Assembly: GCA_051954695.1 (NCBI GenBank)
Contig: JBQCHL010000017.1
Location: 7,361-71,360, forward strand
Source of the DNA: Terrimonas_A sp051954695
GTDB taxonomy: Bacteria > Bacteroidota > Bacteroidia > Chitinophagales > Chitinophagaceae
Reading direction: 5' to 3'
Length of the DNA: 64,000 nt
Part shown: positions 18,693 to 26,736 of the stretch, one piece after another
How positions within the stretch are numbered: the stretch's first letter is position 1
Layout: each line of letters begins with the position of its first letter
Translations under genes and position numbers: made by a program
Notes under the pieces: generated by a model
Seen by the model: only the letters and a program-made list of their open reading frames with translations
Told to the model about the DNA's origin: nothing
Databases searched by the model: none

Positions 18693-19505
18693 ATGCAACA
18701 ACAGTTGCTCACTTACCGGGATTCAACTGTCAATTATTACCGTTTTGGCCATGGTCCAAAGCAGGTCCTCTGCTTTCATGGATATGGTGAGGATGCGCAA
18801 TCCTTTGCTTTTCTTGAAGAAACAATGGGTAATGAATACAGTTTCCACGCCATAGATCTACCCTTTCACGGGCAAACGATATGGAAGCAGGGACTTGATT
18901 TTACGGTAAATGACCTGCAACAAATAATTTCCCTTCTTCCCGGTCAGCTGAAAGCCGCAAATAGCAAACCAGTTCTTCTCGGTTTCAGTTTGGGCGGCCG
19001 TGTTGCTCTCAGCCTTTATCAATCAGGACCGGAAAGTATCAGCAAACTGGTGTTGCTGGCGCCGGACGGTCTGCTGATGAATCCCTGGTACTGGCTGTCT
19101 ACCCAAACTATGATGGGCAACCGCCTTTTCCGTTTTACTATGAAACATCCTGGCTGGTTTTTCCGGGCAGTTAGAAGCTTGAAGAAAATGGGACAGGTGA
19201 ATGCCAGTGTATCCAGGTTTGTGAATTCCTATATCGGCAACCCCGAATTGAGAACTTTATTGTATCAGCGATGGACGGTTTTGCGCAAGCTGAGACCCGA
19301 TCTTTCCCTGATCAGATCATTTATCAGGAAATATAAAACGCCAGTACATCTTCTCTATGGAAAGCACGATCGTATCATATTACCGGAACGCGGTGAGAAA
19401 TTCAGAAAGGGAATAGAAGAATATTGCACCATCGATATAGTGCCTGCAGGTCACCAGGTGTTGCAGGAAAAGTATACCAGGCAGATAAAGGAGGCGCTGA
19501 AATAG
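18693..19505 (+). CDS. Alpha/beta-fold hydrolase
   Basis: A 270-residue hydrolase with the canonical order: CFHGYGEDA oxyanion-hole region, nucleophile elbow GFSLGGR (Ser about residue 98), acid residue in YGKHDRIILP, and the final His in VPAGHQVLQ. A cap region lies between residues 130 and 210. Substrate unknown; esters are likely. The gene is divergent from the marR operon and could share its operator. The glycosyltransferase gene follows after 35 nt in the same direction. Confidence 0.85.
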   Translation: MQQQLLTYRDSTVNYYRFGHGPKQVLCFHGYGEDAQSFAFLEETMGNEYSFHAIDLPFHGQTIWKQGLDFTVNDLQQIISLLPGQLKAANSKPVLLGFSLGGRVALSLYQSGPESISKLVLLAPDGLLMNPWYWLSTQTMMGNRLFRFTMKHPGWFFRAVRSLKKMGQVNASVSRFVNSYIGNPELRTLLYQRWTVLRKLRPDLSLIRSFIRKYKTPVHLLYGKHDRIILPERGEKFRKGIEEYCTIDIVPAGHQVLQEKYTRQIKEALK

Positions 19506-19516
19506 ATACAGGTGTT

Positions 19517-19524
19517 TACATTTG
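19517..19524 (+). promoter_or_regulatory. TANNTTTG -7 box upstream of the glycosyltransferase gene
   Basis: TACATTTG is a perfect Bacteroidota -7 element, 16 nt before the ATG at 19541. No clear TTG is seen at the right distance upstream, so support is partial. Confidence 0.3.
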
Positions 19525-19540
19525 TAATAATCTTGTTCAA

Positions 19541-20656
19541 ATGATCATGCCAGCTATTCTTATATGTTTACTTGCCTCGTACGCAGTATTGATCATTTTT
19601 TATTGGCAAAGCTGGAAATCAATTCCTGTTTTTGTGCCAGGTCAGCAAGTTCCTTCCATTTTCATATCTGTTATTATTCCTGCAAGAAATGAAGAAGACA
19701 ATATTGGGGCATTGTTGCAGGCGCTGGAACAGCAAACCTATCCCAAAGAGCTTTTCGAGATAATTGTTATTGATGATCACTCCACTGATCAAACGGCAGC
19801 TATCGTAACGCAATTCCCCCATGTTACGCTTTTACAATTAAAAGAAGATGCGATCAATTCTTATAAGAAAAAAGCGATAGAAACAGGTATTGGCGCCGCC
19901 AAAGGTGAATTGATCGTTACCACTGATGCAGATTGTGTTCCCCCGCCTGACTGGCTCGCAATAATCGCTTCATTCAAAAAAGAAACGGATGCAGTATTCA
20001 TTGCCGCGCCGGTAGCTTTTCAATGCAACCACTCTTTATTACAAAAACTCCAGGCTATGGATTTTATGGTATTGCAAGGCATTACGGGTGCCGCTGTATA
20101 CCGCAAACATCTTTCCATGAGCAATGGCGCTAATCTTGCTTATGAGCGGAAGGTATTTTATGAGGTCGGCGGCTTTGCCGGCATTGATCATATTGCTTCA
20201 GGTGACGACATGCTACTGATGCATAAAATAGCCCGTGCATATCCTGACAGGGTGCATTATCTTAAGTCATCAAAGGCAATTATTTCCACAGCTCCCATGA
20301 AGACATGGAAGGCATTCTTTAATCAACGCATCCGGTGGGCTAGTAAAGCCAGGAAGTACAATGATCCGCGTATCCTGCCAGTGCTTGCTTTAGTATATCT
20401 ATTCAACCTTTGTTTTCTTCTGTTATTCATTGCAGGATTCTGCAAAAAGGTTTACTTTTTATATGCGGCCGCATTACTGGTATTGAAAACCCTTGTTGAA
20501 TTTCCTTTGTTTATCAGCCTCGCCGCTTTTTTCCGTAAGCGCTGGGCTATAAAACTGTTCCCATTTTTTCAACCCCTGCATATTTTATATACGATCATCT
20601 CCGGCTTGTTTGGCCAGTTTGGTAAATATGAATGGAAGGGCCGGAAAATAAAATGA
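19541..20656 (+). CDS. Family 2 glycosyltransferase, membrane-bound
   Basis: A 371-residue GT2 enzyme with one N-terminal membrane helix, a GT-A catalytic domain (PARNEEDNIGALLQAL, VIDDHSTD, VTTDADC as the DxD, and QRIRWASK as the acceptor/product loop) and three C-terminal membrane helices. This layout matches processive-like or lipid-linked glycosyltransferases. The donor and acceptor are unknown. The start at ATG 19541 is chosen; the frame remains open upstream to 19424, inside the hydrolase gene, and that part reads as non-coding shadow. Confidence 0.87.
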   Translation: MIMPAILICLLASYAVLIIFYWQSWKSIPVFVPGQQVPSIFISVIIPARNEEDNIGALLQALEQQTYPKELFEIIVIDDHSTDQTAAIVTQFPHVTLLQLKEDAINSYKKKAIETGIGAAKGELIVTTDADCVPPPDWLAIIASFKKETDAVFIAAPVAFQCNHSLLQKLQAMDFMVLQGITGAAVYRKHLSMSNGANLAYERKVFYEVGGFAGIDHIASGDDMLLMHKIARAYPDRVHYLKSSKAIISTAPMKTWKAFFNQRIRWASKARKYNDPRILPVLALVYLFNLCFLLLFIAGFCKKVYFLYAAALLVLKTLVEFPLFISLAAFFRKRWAIKLFPFFQPLHILYTIISGLFGQFGKYEWKGRKIK

Positions 20657-20686
20657 ACCATACGCATTTATTAATATCTTTCCGCT

Positions 20687-21772
20687 ATGAGCAATGATCA
20701 ATCATTCCAACGTGCTGCATGGCGAAGGCTTCGCCGCAATAAAGGTGCGTTGTTTGGTTTGGTCGTTATCATAGCCGCTATTTTTATTGCTGTCTTTGCT
20801 TATTTCCTGGCACCCGATCCATCATCATTTGCCAATCGCATCATCCTGGAGATCGGAGGCAACAAGCCTGGCTTCCGGCAGGATTTTCTCCTTGTTAAAA
20901 AAGAGAAAACAGTGACAAGGCCTTCTTTTTTCGGAAGGCTTATGAATGGGAAAGAAGATCCTTACTATTATGTTCCGATTGTCGGCCACGAACAAAAAGC
21001 GGGCAGCATTATCGTTCAGAAGTTCATTGATGAAGGGTTGAATGAACGCCAGGCATATTCAACCAGCCAGTTATCTCCTTCTCCCATCGTTTCCCAAAAA
21101 TTCATCCTCGGCACCGATAAGTTTGGCCGTGATATCCTCAGCCGCTTGCTGGTAGGCACACGGGTAAGCCTGAGTGTGGGGCTGATCACCGTTATCATTT
21201 CGCTTTCTATTGGTTTGATACTTGGTTCAATGGCTGGTTATTTTCGCGGCAGGACTGATGATATCATTATGTGGTTCATCAATGTGATCTGGAGCATTCC
21301 CACTTTGCTGCTGGTATTTGCTATTACGCTGGCATTGGGAAAAGGCTTCTGGCAGGTATTTATCGCTATTGGGTTGACGATGTGGGTAAATGTGGCGCGG
21401 CTGGTAAGAGGGCAGGTACTGGCTGTTCGTGAACTGGAATATATAGAAGCCACTAAAGCACTGGGGTTTTCAGATGCCCGCACTATTGTCCGCCATGTGT
21501 GGCCTAATATCATGGGGCCGGTAATGGTAATAGCTGCATCCAACTTTGCTTCTGCTATTGTTATTGAAGCTGGATTAAGCTTTCTTGGTATTGGCGTTCA
21601 GGCTCCGCAACCAAGCTGGGGCTTGATGATAAAGGAGAACTACAATTTTATTATCACACAAAACCCCATGCTGGCACTGGCACCGGGCTTTGCTATCATG
21701 CTGCTGGTTCTTGCATTCAACCTTCTTGGGAATGGATTGAGGGATGCTTTGAATGTAAGAGGAAAGTTTTGA
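20687..21772 (+). CDS. ABC transporter permease, OppC/DppC type
   Basis: A 361-residue inner-membrane permease with an OppC N-terminal segment (RRNKGALFGLVVIIAAIFIAVF), an extra-cytoplasmic insert, and a BPD-type permease core holding the EAA loop (EYIEATKALGFSDARTIVRHVWPN) that contacts the ATPase. The family moves oligopeptides, nickel or similar solutes. The partner permease, ATPases and binding protein are not in the window, so they must be encoded elsewhere. A TATCTTTC box (20675-20682) ends 4 nt before the ATG. Confidence 0.88.
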   Translation: MSNDQSFQRAAWRRLRRNKGALFGLVVIIAAIFIAVFAYFLAPDPSSFANRIILEIGGNKPGFRQDFLLVKKEKTVTRPSFFGRLMNGKEDPYYYVPIVGHEQKAGSIIVQKFIDEGLNERQAYSTSQLSPSPIVSQKFILGTDKFGRDILSRLLVGTRVSLSVGLITVIISLSIGLILGSMAGYFRGRTDDIIMWFINVIWSIPTLLLVFAITLALGKGFWQVFIAIGLTMWVNVARLVRGQVLAVRELEYIEATKALGFSDARTIVRHVWPNIMGPVMVIAASNFASAIVIEAGLSFLGIGVQAPQPSWGLMIKENYNFIITQNPMLALAPGFAIMLLVLAFNLLGNGLRDALNVRGKF

Positions 21773-21773
21773 G

Positions 21774-23204
21774 TCAGGAATCGATAGCCTGCGAAATCTT
21801 CTTGTTTATAATTACCAATATCGCAATACATAAAAAAAACAGGCTCCCTATTTTATCTGTTTCAATAAGATCGCTCAGGAAATTAAGTGTCAGGATCATA
21901 GTGAAAATACTGGCGGTTGTAAGGCTCGCAGCTTTATAAAAGCTATCAGTTGTATGGTGATATAAATATTGAGCATAGTATAACACAAGGCCTATCAGCA
22001 GTAACAATAATAGTAGTCCGGGTATTCCCTGCTCAACAGCTGTAAGCAGGAAATAATTATGTACGGTGGAATGTTCTTCATTATCGCTGACCCAGGTTTC
22101 ATAGGCAGGAACAGCATAAGGCTTGTAATTGTTATAAAAAGTACCGGGACCAAAACCAGCAATCCAGTGATCCGGTATCATCCGGAAGCCCGCTATCCAA
22201 CGATAAAAGCGTTCTGCTGTTGACAGGTCTTTCAACTCATAAGTAGCAACAAGGTGCTCCCTGAAATCTTCATGAAAAATGGTTGTATTGTAATCAGGAG
22301 AAAATCTAAGATAGCGATTGTTGTGTGCCAGCCAGCTAAAGCATAGAGAAATAAGAATGAAAAAGATAAGTGTAGCTTTCATTAGCCATTTCCTTTTAAG
22401 CAACCAGCCGCTGGTAATTCCTACCAGTAAGGCAAGCCAGGCTCCACGTGCATAAGTCAGGAATAGAGCTCCGAGTAAAATAAAAATGATAATGGTTATA
22501 ACTGTTCGGTGGCTTCGTTTGTTCATGTTTTGCCGGAAAGCATACCATACAGGCAGTGTACAAACCAGCATGGAGGAATAATTAACATGGTTCCTGAAAA
22601 ACGGCTTTACTGCATCGTTTATTCCGGTAAATGTAAAACCGGAGAAGGCATGCTGAAAAAGGATCAGTAGCGTAACAACCAGCATCGATACAGAAAGGGA
22701 AATCGCCACCAGGCGTATATTATTTTTATCCCTGCAGACGAGCGAAGTAGCACCGATGAAAGCCCCGAGATACCAGCATTTGGCCAGCAGGAATTTAAAA
22801 GACAACAGGGGATAAGTGGAAAACAGGAAGGAAATAAAGGCCCAGCACATCATTGCAAAAAGGCATAGCAGCAACGGGTGCCCGGCTGTTTTTAAAAAAC
22901 TTGTTAGAGAACTATTTGCCAGGTATAAAAAGAACAGTGCTGCCGTAACCAGCATCAGCAATTCATCAGGCAGATCAGTTCCCAGGTTTCCGGAAAACTG
23001 ATATTCAGTTGAGAATGGCAGGGAAGCAATAAGCAGGAAGAATACAAAGGATAAGGATTGCCATCCACTGTAAAATAATAATATTCCAAAAGGAATGGCA
23101 ACGAGATAATACCTGTCTGTTAGAATAGCCAGGGCGAGCGACAGAAAGAACAGGCCCGAAAGAGCGATAAGAAGATAATGGCCATTTCGTGCAGCAGGTT
23201 TCAC
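21774..23204 (-). CDS. O-antigen ligase / polymerase family membrane protein (Wzy_C)
   Basis: A 476-residue protein with about 11-12 membrane helices and the Wzy_C region: a large loop bearing RFYRWIAGFRMIPDHWIAGFGPG, then TVHNYFLLTAVEQGIPGLL with the conserved His of the family. Such proteins join or polymerise lipid-linked glycans. It starts with GTG in a GTGA overlap with the stop of the upstream Wzz-type gene, so translation is coupled. Last gene of the lrp-flippase-wzz-ligase operon. Confidence 0.85.
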   Translation of the reverse strand: MKPAARNGHYLLIALSGLFFLSLALAILTDRYYLVAIPFGILLFYSGWQSLSFVFFLLIASLPFSTEYQFSGNLGTDLPDELLMLVTAALFFLYLANSSLTSFLKTAGHPLLLCLFAMMCWAFISFLFSTYPLLSFKFLLAKCWYLGAFIGATSLVCRDKNNIRLVAISLSVSMLVVTLLILFQHAFSGFTFTGINDAVKPFFRNHVNYSSMLVCTLPVWYAFRQNMNKRSHRTVITIIIFILLGALFLTYARGAWLALLVGITSGWLLKRKWLMKATLIFFILISLCFSWLAHNNRYLRFSPDYNTTIFHEDFREHLVATYELKDLSTAERFYRWIAGFRMIPDHWIAGFGPGTFYNNYKPYAVPAYETWVSDNEEHSTVHNYFLLTAVEQGIPGLLLLLLLIGLVLYYAQYLYHHTTDSFYKAASLTTASIFTMILTLNFLSDLIETDKIGSLFFLCIAILVIINKKISQAIDS

Positions 23205-24055
23205 AATACCTGTGCTTTTCTTTTTTCCAATATGAGGGCAAGCCAGGCAGCAAAAAGAAAGCTTAAGATAGTAGTTGCCAGCAGGATCAAAAGCTTCTTT
23301 GGCTTATCCGGATGGTCACTTGCTCTTGCTTTATCAACCACCAGCAGAGCTGCGGGTTTTGCATCGATCATTAATTGATACTCGGTCTTTAATTTTTCGT
23401 ATTGGGATAGCTGTTGCTGCAAAACGGTCAGCTTATCGTTATACTGTTGCGCTTGTGATGGGGTGATGGTTGCGTGCTGTAAAAATGTATGTATGCTATC
23501 CATACCGGTCTGCAGTTTTTGCTGTCCTTCACCAAGGCTTTTGATGATAGTTTGGTTACTCTGGTTCAATAAGTCCTGGTGGATCGCTGCCAGCTTTTCC
23601 ATTAATGCGTTGGCCAACTGAGGAGCCAAATTCTTATCCGTATCCCAAACCTGCACCAGCAGCTCATTATATTCGCTTTTACTGACCCTGCTGTTCTTTT
23701 TCAAAACAGCCGCCGCTTTTCGGCGGGATATGGCGGTATTATCGCCTTTTATTTTATAATGGGCTACCAGTTCAAATTGATCTGTCGCGGACAGATAGAT
23801 CGTGTCCAACTGGCCTGTACCAACGATCTTATCCAGATCGACTGACTGACCGAGACTACTATACAGATCACGGATATTATTATTGAATACGGAAGCTTTA
23901 TCAGTTGCCGCCGGGTTTGCGGGCAAAGCAGTAGTGGAAGCAAGATATTGTGAAGGCATCAGCAGCACAATGCCTGTGGCAATAGCAAGAGAGATCAATA
24001 CAATCAACAAGACTTGCTTTCTTCTTATATAAATTAATGTAAGTAGATCGGGCAT
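23201..24055 (-). CDS. Wzz-type polysaccharide chain-length / export protein
   Basis: The 284-residue protein has the two flanking membrane helices of Wzz/PCP proteins (about residues 13-32 and 255-276) around a periplasmic helical hairpin (LTVLQQQLSQYEKLKTEYQLM). There is no cytoplasmic kinase domain. It would set the chain length of the polysaccharide assembled by its neighbours. It lies 6 nt after the flippase gene and overlaps the ligase gene by 4 nt. Confidence 0.8.
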   Translation of the reverse strand: MPDLLTLIYIRRKQVLLIVLISLAIATGIVLLMPSQYLASTTALPANPAATDKASVFNNNIRDLYSSLGQSVDLDKIVGTGQLDTIYLSATDQFELVAHYKIKGDNTAISRRKAAAVLKKNSRVSKSEYNELLVQVWDTDKNLAPQLANALMEKLAAIHQDLLNQSNQTIIKSLGEGQQKLQTGMDSIHTFLQHATITPSQAQQYNDKLTVLQQQLSQYEKLKTEYQLMIDAKPAALLVVDKARASDHPDKPKKLLILLATTILSFLFAAWLALILEKRKAQVL

Positions 24056-24061
24056 TGGTTT

Positions 24062-25504
24062 TTATTGAAGGTTTTTCTCCTGTTTCAGCCATATACCCGG
24101 TTTCAGCATACCGGTAAGCAACATCACCAATAGGGTTAATATGGCTGCCATCGTTAACAGTATTTCTTTACTTATTGGCCAATTATTACCTGAGTATAAG
24201 AAAACACTCAACAGGATTGCTGTAAAAATATAAACTAAAAGAGAGCGGGGATGAAGATTAAGCCCAATTTTTTGGCTCGCATATAACATAACGGCGATAC
24301 CGGCTCCCAATTGGCTGAAAAGTGCAGCAATGCAGCATCCTTTAGCACCAAAAGAGGGAATCAGCAAGAGATTAAGTACAATATTTATCAATGCAGCCAG
24401 ACCTACGATCACGCAAAAAGAGCGGATATGACCGGTAGCAGTGAGCACTGTGCCATATATCTGCGTAAGGGAATAACCAATAAGAGCGGGCAAACACCAT
24501 TGCAATACGGACACAGCTTTGACATCGTTATGATGATATAAAACCTGTTGCACCCAATCGCCCATGAATATCATTACGCAGCTTATACCAATCGAAAGCA
24601 TAAGGAGAAAATGCCGCCCCGTTAACACCACTTCATTTATGTCTTTATTACCGCTCCATCTTCTGACGATATAGGGCAACAGAAAGGAAACGGTAAGCGT
24701 TCCAACCATATTGGCAGCATCCAGTAATCGGTAAGCTGCTGCATAGATGCCACTTTCATATGCACCATCAGCATTCATACGTTCCAGTAAGAAAGCGTCC
24801 AGCCTGGCGTGTACAGACATCAGCAGAACGATCAGTGCAAATGGCAAAGCCTGTTTGAAGATCTTTTTACCAGGAAAACCGGAAAAGTGCAGGTAGTGCA
24901 ATAATCCTTTTTTCCAAAGGCAGATCAGGGCTGCCAGCATAGCTATACACAAACAAGCTGCCTGCAGCCATGCAAACCGTTCAATGGTCATAGAGCCATG
25001 AAAAGCCGGATAATAGAGAAGGGCACTGCCGATCAGCAACATCAATGATTTGTCGATAATGGAAAGCCAGGCATCCGTCAAAAAAAACTGGCGGGCAGTA
25101 AGTGTGGCACGGAAGAACATGAACAGGGAATAAAAAACCTGGATCAGTATTACATACACAACAATATCCCAACGGTGCACACCTGTGATCCAGGCAGCGC
25201 TGCAAACAACTATGGCGTAGAGCAGGCTGAATAATAATTTAAGCTGGAGAAAGGAGCGGGGTTGGGCAATGTCAGAAGAATCTGTCATAGCCAACTGACG
25301 GTTGAAAAAAGTGGTAAGCCCCCAATCGAGCAGGAAAATAAAAACGACAGAAAGGTTGAACAATGAAAAGTAAGTGCCATAATCAGCAGGGCCAACCTGG
25401 TTTTGCACCTGCCTGTCGATACCAAATACCCAGGCAGGTTTAATAACCACGTTGAGCATGATCATTAAGAGCAGGCCGGAATAAAACCGGGTAGAGCTTT
25501 TCAT
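24062..25504 (-). CDS. Polysaccharide flippase-like membrane protein (Wzx/MATE-like)
   Basis: A 480-residue protein with 14 or so hydrophobic helices in the MOP superfamily pattern (polysaccharide flippases). Early segments TTFFNRQLAM and a mid-protein SVHARLDAFLLERM loop fit the family. It likely moves lipid-linked oligosaccharides across the inner membrane. The ATG at 25504 shares its A with the TGA stop of the upstream lrp gene (TGATG), so the two are coupled; the longer frame would need a TTG one codon earlier. Confidence 0.85.
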   Translation of the reverse strand: MKSSTRFYSGLLLMIMLNVVIKPAWVFGIDRQVQNQVGPADYGTYFSLFNLSVVFIFLLDWGLTTFFNRQLAMTDSSDIAQPRSFLQLKLLFSLLYAIVVCSAAWITGVHRWDIVVYVILIQVFYSLFMFFRATLTARQFFLTDAWLSIIDKSLMLLIGSALLYYPAFHGSMTIERFAWLQAACLCIAMLAALICLWKKGLLHYLHFSGFPGKKIFKQALPFALIVLLMSVHARLDAFLLERMNADGAYESGIYAAAYRLLDAANMVGTLTVSFLLPYIVRRWSGNKDINEVVLTGRHFLLMLSIGISCVMIFMGDWVQQVLYHHNDVKAVSVLQWCLPALIGYSLTQIYGTVLTATGHIRSFCVIVGLAALINIVLNLLLIPSFGAKGCCIAALFSQLGAGIAVMLYASQKIGLNLHPRSLLVYIFTAILLSVFLYSGNNWPISKEILLTMAAILTLLVMLLTGMLKPGIWLKQEKNLQ

Positions 25505-25971
25505 CAACTCACCACTTTTACATTACGGCTGAAACTTTCTTCAAGGGAAATAAAGGTTTCTGTTCTTTCAATGCCTTTAATTTTTTGTAGTTGGTCATGC
25601 AACACAAAACGCAGTTGTGATATATCCTTACAAACGATCTCTGCAAACATGCTGTAGTTGCCGGTGGTATAATTGAGGCGAACGATCTCCGGGATCTTTT
25701 GTAATTCTTTTGCCACTGTGTCGTAGAGGGAGCTTTCCTTCAGGTAAATGCCGATAAAGGCAATTACATCATAACCCAGCAGTTTTAGATCTGCGGAAAG
25801 TTTTGTACCTTTTACAACTTTCGCTTCTTGTAGTTTTTTGATACGAACGTGGATCGTTCCTCCTGAAACAAAAAGCTTTTTGCCCAAGTCGGCATAAGAG
25901 ATTTCAGCATTCTCCATCATGTGATGAATGATGTCAAGATCGAGTTTGTCAAGATTTAATTTGGCACTCAT
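25504..25971 (-). CDS. Lrp/AsnC-family transcriptional regulator
   Basis: A 155-residue Lrp-type protein: N-terminal helix-turn-helix (LDIIHHMMENAEISYADLGKKLFVSGGTI in part, with RIKKLQEAKVVKG after it) and a C-terminal RAM ligand-binding domain (residues about 68-145, with AFIGIYLKES and YSMFAEIVCKD strands). It leads the polysaccharide operon, an unusual partner for Lrp. Its upstream region is very AT-rich with the 13-bp palindrome TATTTTCAAAATA, suitable for autoregulation, and contains the divergent promoter of the tRNA-like RNA gene. Confidence 0.9.
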   Translation of the reverse strand: MSAKLNLDKLDLDIIHHMMENAEISYADLGKKLFVSGGTIHVRIKKLQEAKVVKGTKLSADLKLLGYDVIAFIGIYLKESSLYDTVAKELQKIPEIVRLNYTTGNYSMFAEIVCKDISQLRFVLHDQLQKIKGIERTETFISLEESFSRNVKVVS

Positions 25972-26056
25972 TTTTGAATACTAATTTTGACGTTTTAAGG
26001 TTATATCATCAAATATTTGAAAAAAATCTATATTTTCAAAATATTTCTTGAAAATC

Positions 26057-26087
26057 TTTGAACCAAATCGCCGTTCCCTTAATTTTG
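26057..26087 (+). promoter_or_regulatory. Strong consensus Bacteroidota promoter of the tRNA-like RNA gene
   Basis: TTTG at 26057-26060, a 19-nt spacer and a perfect TAATTTTG box at 26080-26087. This is the best promoter match in the window, and no coding gene follows it for 650 bp. Transcription should start near 26093. Confidence 0.65.
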
Positions 26088-26161
26088 TTCTATCAAGTTC
26101 TTTACAAAGCAGCAGAATGGCCGGAGCCCTGAAGTTCCAGCTTTCTGACCGCTATTTATAC

Positions 26162-26325
26162 TGTGGGGTGATGAAATTTTTGGCAGACATGCCCTCTCGT
26201 CTCGGGGGTGGGGATAACAGGACAAACATAGCATAGAGCCGACCGTCAGGCCGACCAGGATTGACCACTAAACTCTTTGTGCTATAGCTAACTGCCTCGT
26301 GGAGGTTCGACTCCTCCCCCTACAG
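26162..26325 (+). ncRNA. tRNA-Leu-like non-coding RNA with a roughly 90-nt insertion
   Basis: The ends form a 7-bp acceptor-like stem (TGTGGGG 26162-26168 with CCCTACA 26318-26324, one G-T wobble) and position 26325 would be the discriminator G. The next bases are T8-like, then a D-arm nearly identical to Bacteroidota tRNA-Leu: stem ATG/CAT with loop AAATTTTTGGCAGA, three T longer than usual. A stem CCCTC/GGGGG (26192-26196, 26204-26208) holds a loop without the conserved U33. A canonical T-arm closes the 3' side: GGAGG, loop TTCGACT, CCTCC (26301-26317). Between them, 26209-26300 folds into an 11-bp bulged hairpin (26228-26238 with 26273-26285). Promoter and terminator flank it. It is not a tmRNA: too short, no tag reading frame and no G-U third pair. 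Function unknown; a decayed tRNA gene is the main alternative. Confidence 0.6.
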
Positions 26326-26354
26326 CGATTTTTCTCATGTGATTGTGATTGTTT

Positions 26355-26386
26355 GCCTGTAAGTTCCCTTACAGGCTTTTATTTTT
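26355..26386 (+). terminator. Intrinsic terminator of the tRNA-like RNA gene
   Basis: A perfect 9-bp stem GCCTGTAAG/CTTACAGGC with TTCC loop, followed by TTTTATTTTT. It lies 29 nt after the tRNA-like 3' end and cannot belong to a coding gene on this strand. Confidence 0.88.
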
Positions 26387-26542
26387 AGTTGTTTAGAATA
26401 GCGATGCAATGAGCGTCCATGAGGATGCTCATTTGCTCTTTTAGGATTGTCTTTGAGCGCCCGCCCATGCGTATGAAGGAAAACTGGCACCGGCGTTACC
26501 CCATGGGGTCACATTAATTTATTGACAGGCACCGAACCCATA

Positions 26543-26661
26543 TTTTCCCACTAAGACGACGAAGACCACAAAGAATATTAATGCTATACCGGTAAAGCCA
26601 TAGCTCTGGGAAGACGCAATAACAGTATTTCTTTGTGGTCTTCGTCGTCTTAGTGGGAAAA
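26543..26661. repeat. Palindromic repeat element, family A, copy 2 (33-bp perfect arms)
   Basis: Positions 26543-26575 and 26629-26661 are exact reverse complements over 33 bp (ends TTTTCCCACTAAGACGACG and its complement), separated by 53 nt. The interior and right arm share the GCAATAA...TATTTCTTTGTGG stretch with the element at 8566-8681. No reading frame is present. It looks like a non-autonomous, REP- or MITE-like element. Confidence 0.85.
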
Positions 26662-26714
26662 CAGATCATTGAAACTGAACCCTAACGGATTAACGGTAAT
26701 TGCGGGGCGTGCTT

Positions 26715-26722
26715 TATTTTTG
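26715..26722 (+). promoter_or_regulatory. TANNTTTG -7 box of the DUF3078 gene
   Basis: TATTTTTG is a perfect -7 element, 14 nt before the ATG at 26737; no TTG is seen at the standard distance. Confidence 0.35.
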
Positions 26723-26736
26723 CGCAAAACCTATTT

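Noticed and set aside
26048..26236. 62-residue plus-strand reading frame
   Set aside because: It runs through the promoter and the tRNA-like structure, with no recognisable product or start context.
26162..26325. tmRNA (ssrA)
   Set aside because: The tRNA-like ends invited this, but the region is only 164 nt, has no tag frame ending in Ala-Leu-Ala-Ala, and lacks the G-U third acceptor pair of alanyl-accepting tmRNA.
26162..26325. tRNA-Leu with group I intron
   Set aside because: The insertion of about 90 nt is too short and shows none of the conserved P/Q/R/S core sequences.
26498..26509. 12-bp perfect palindrome ACCCCATGGGGT as an operator
   Set aside because: Single short palindrome in a gene-free stretch, not placed near any start codon; chance is a sufficient explanation.
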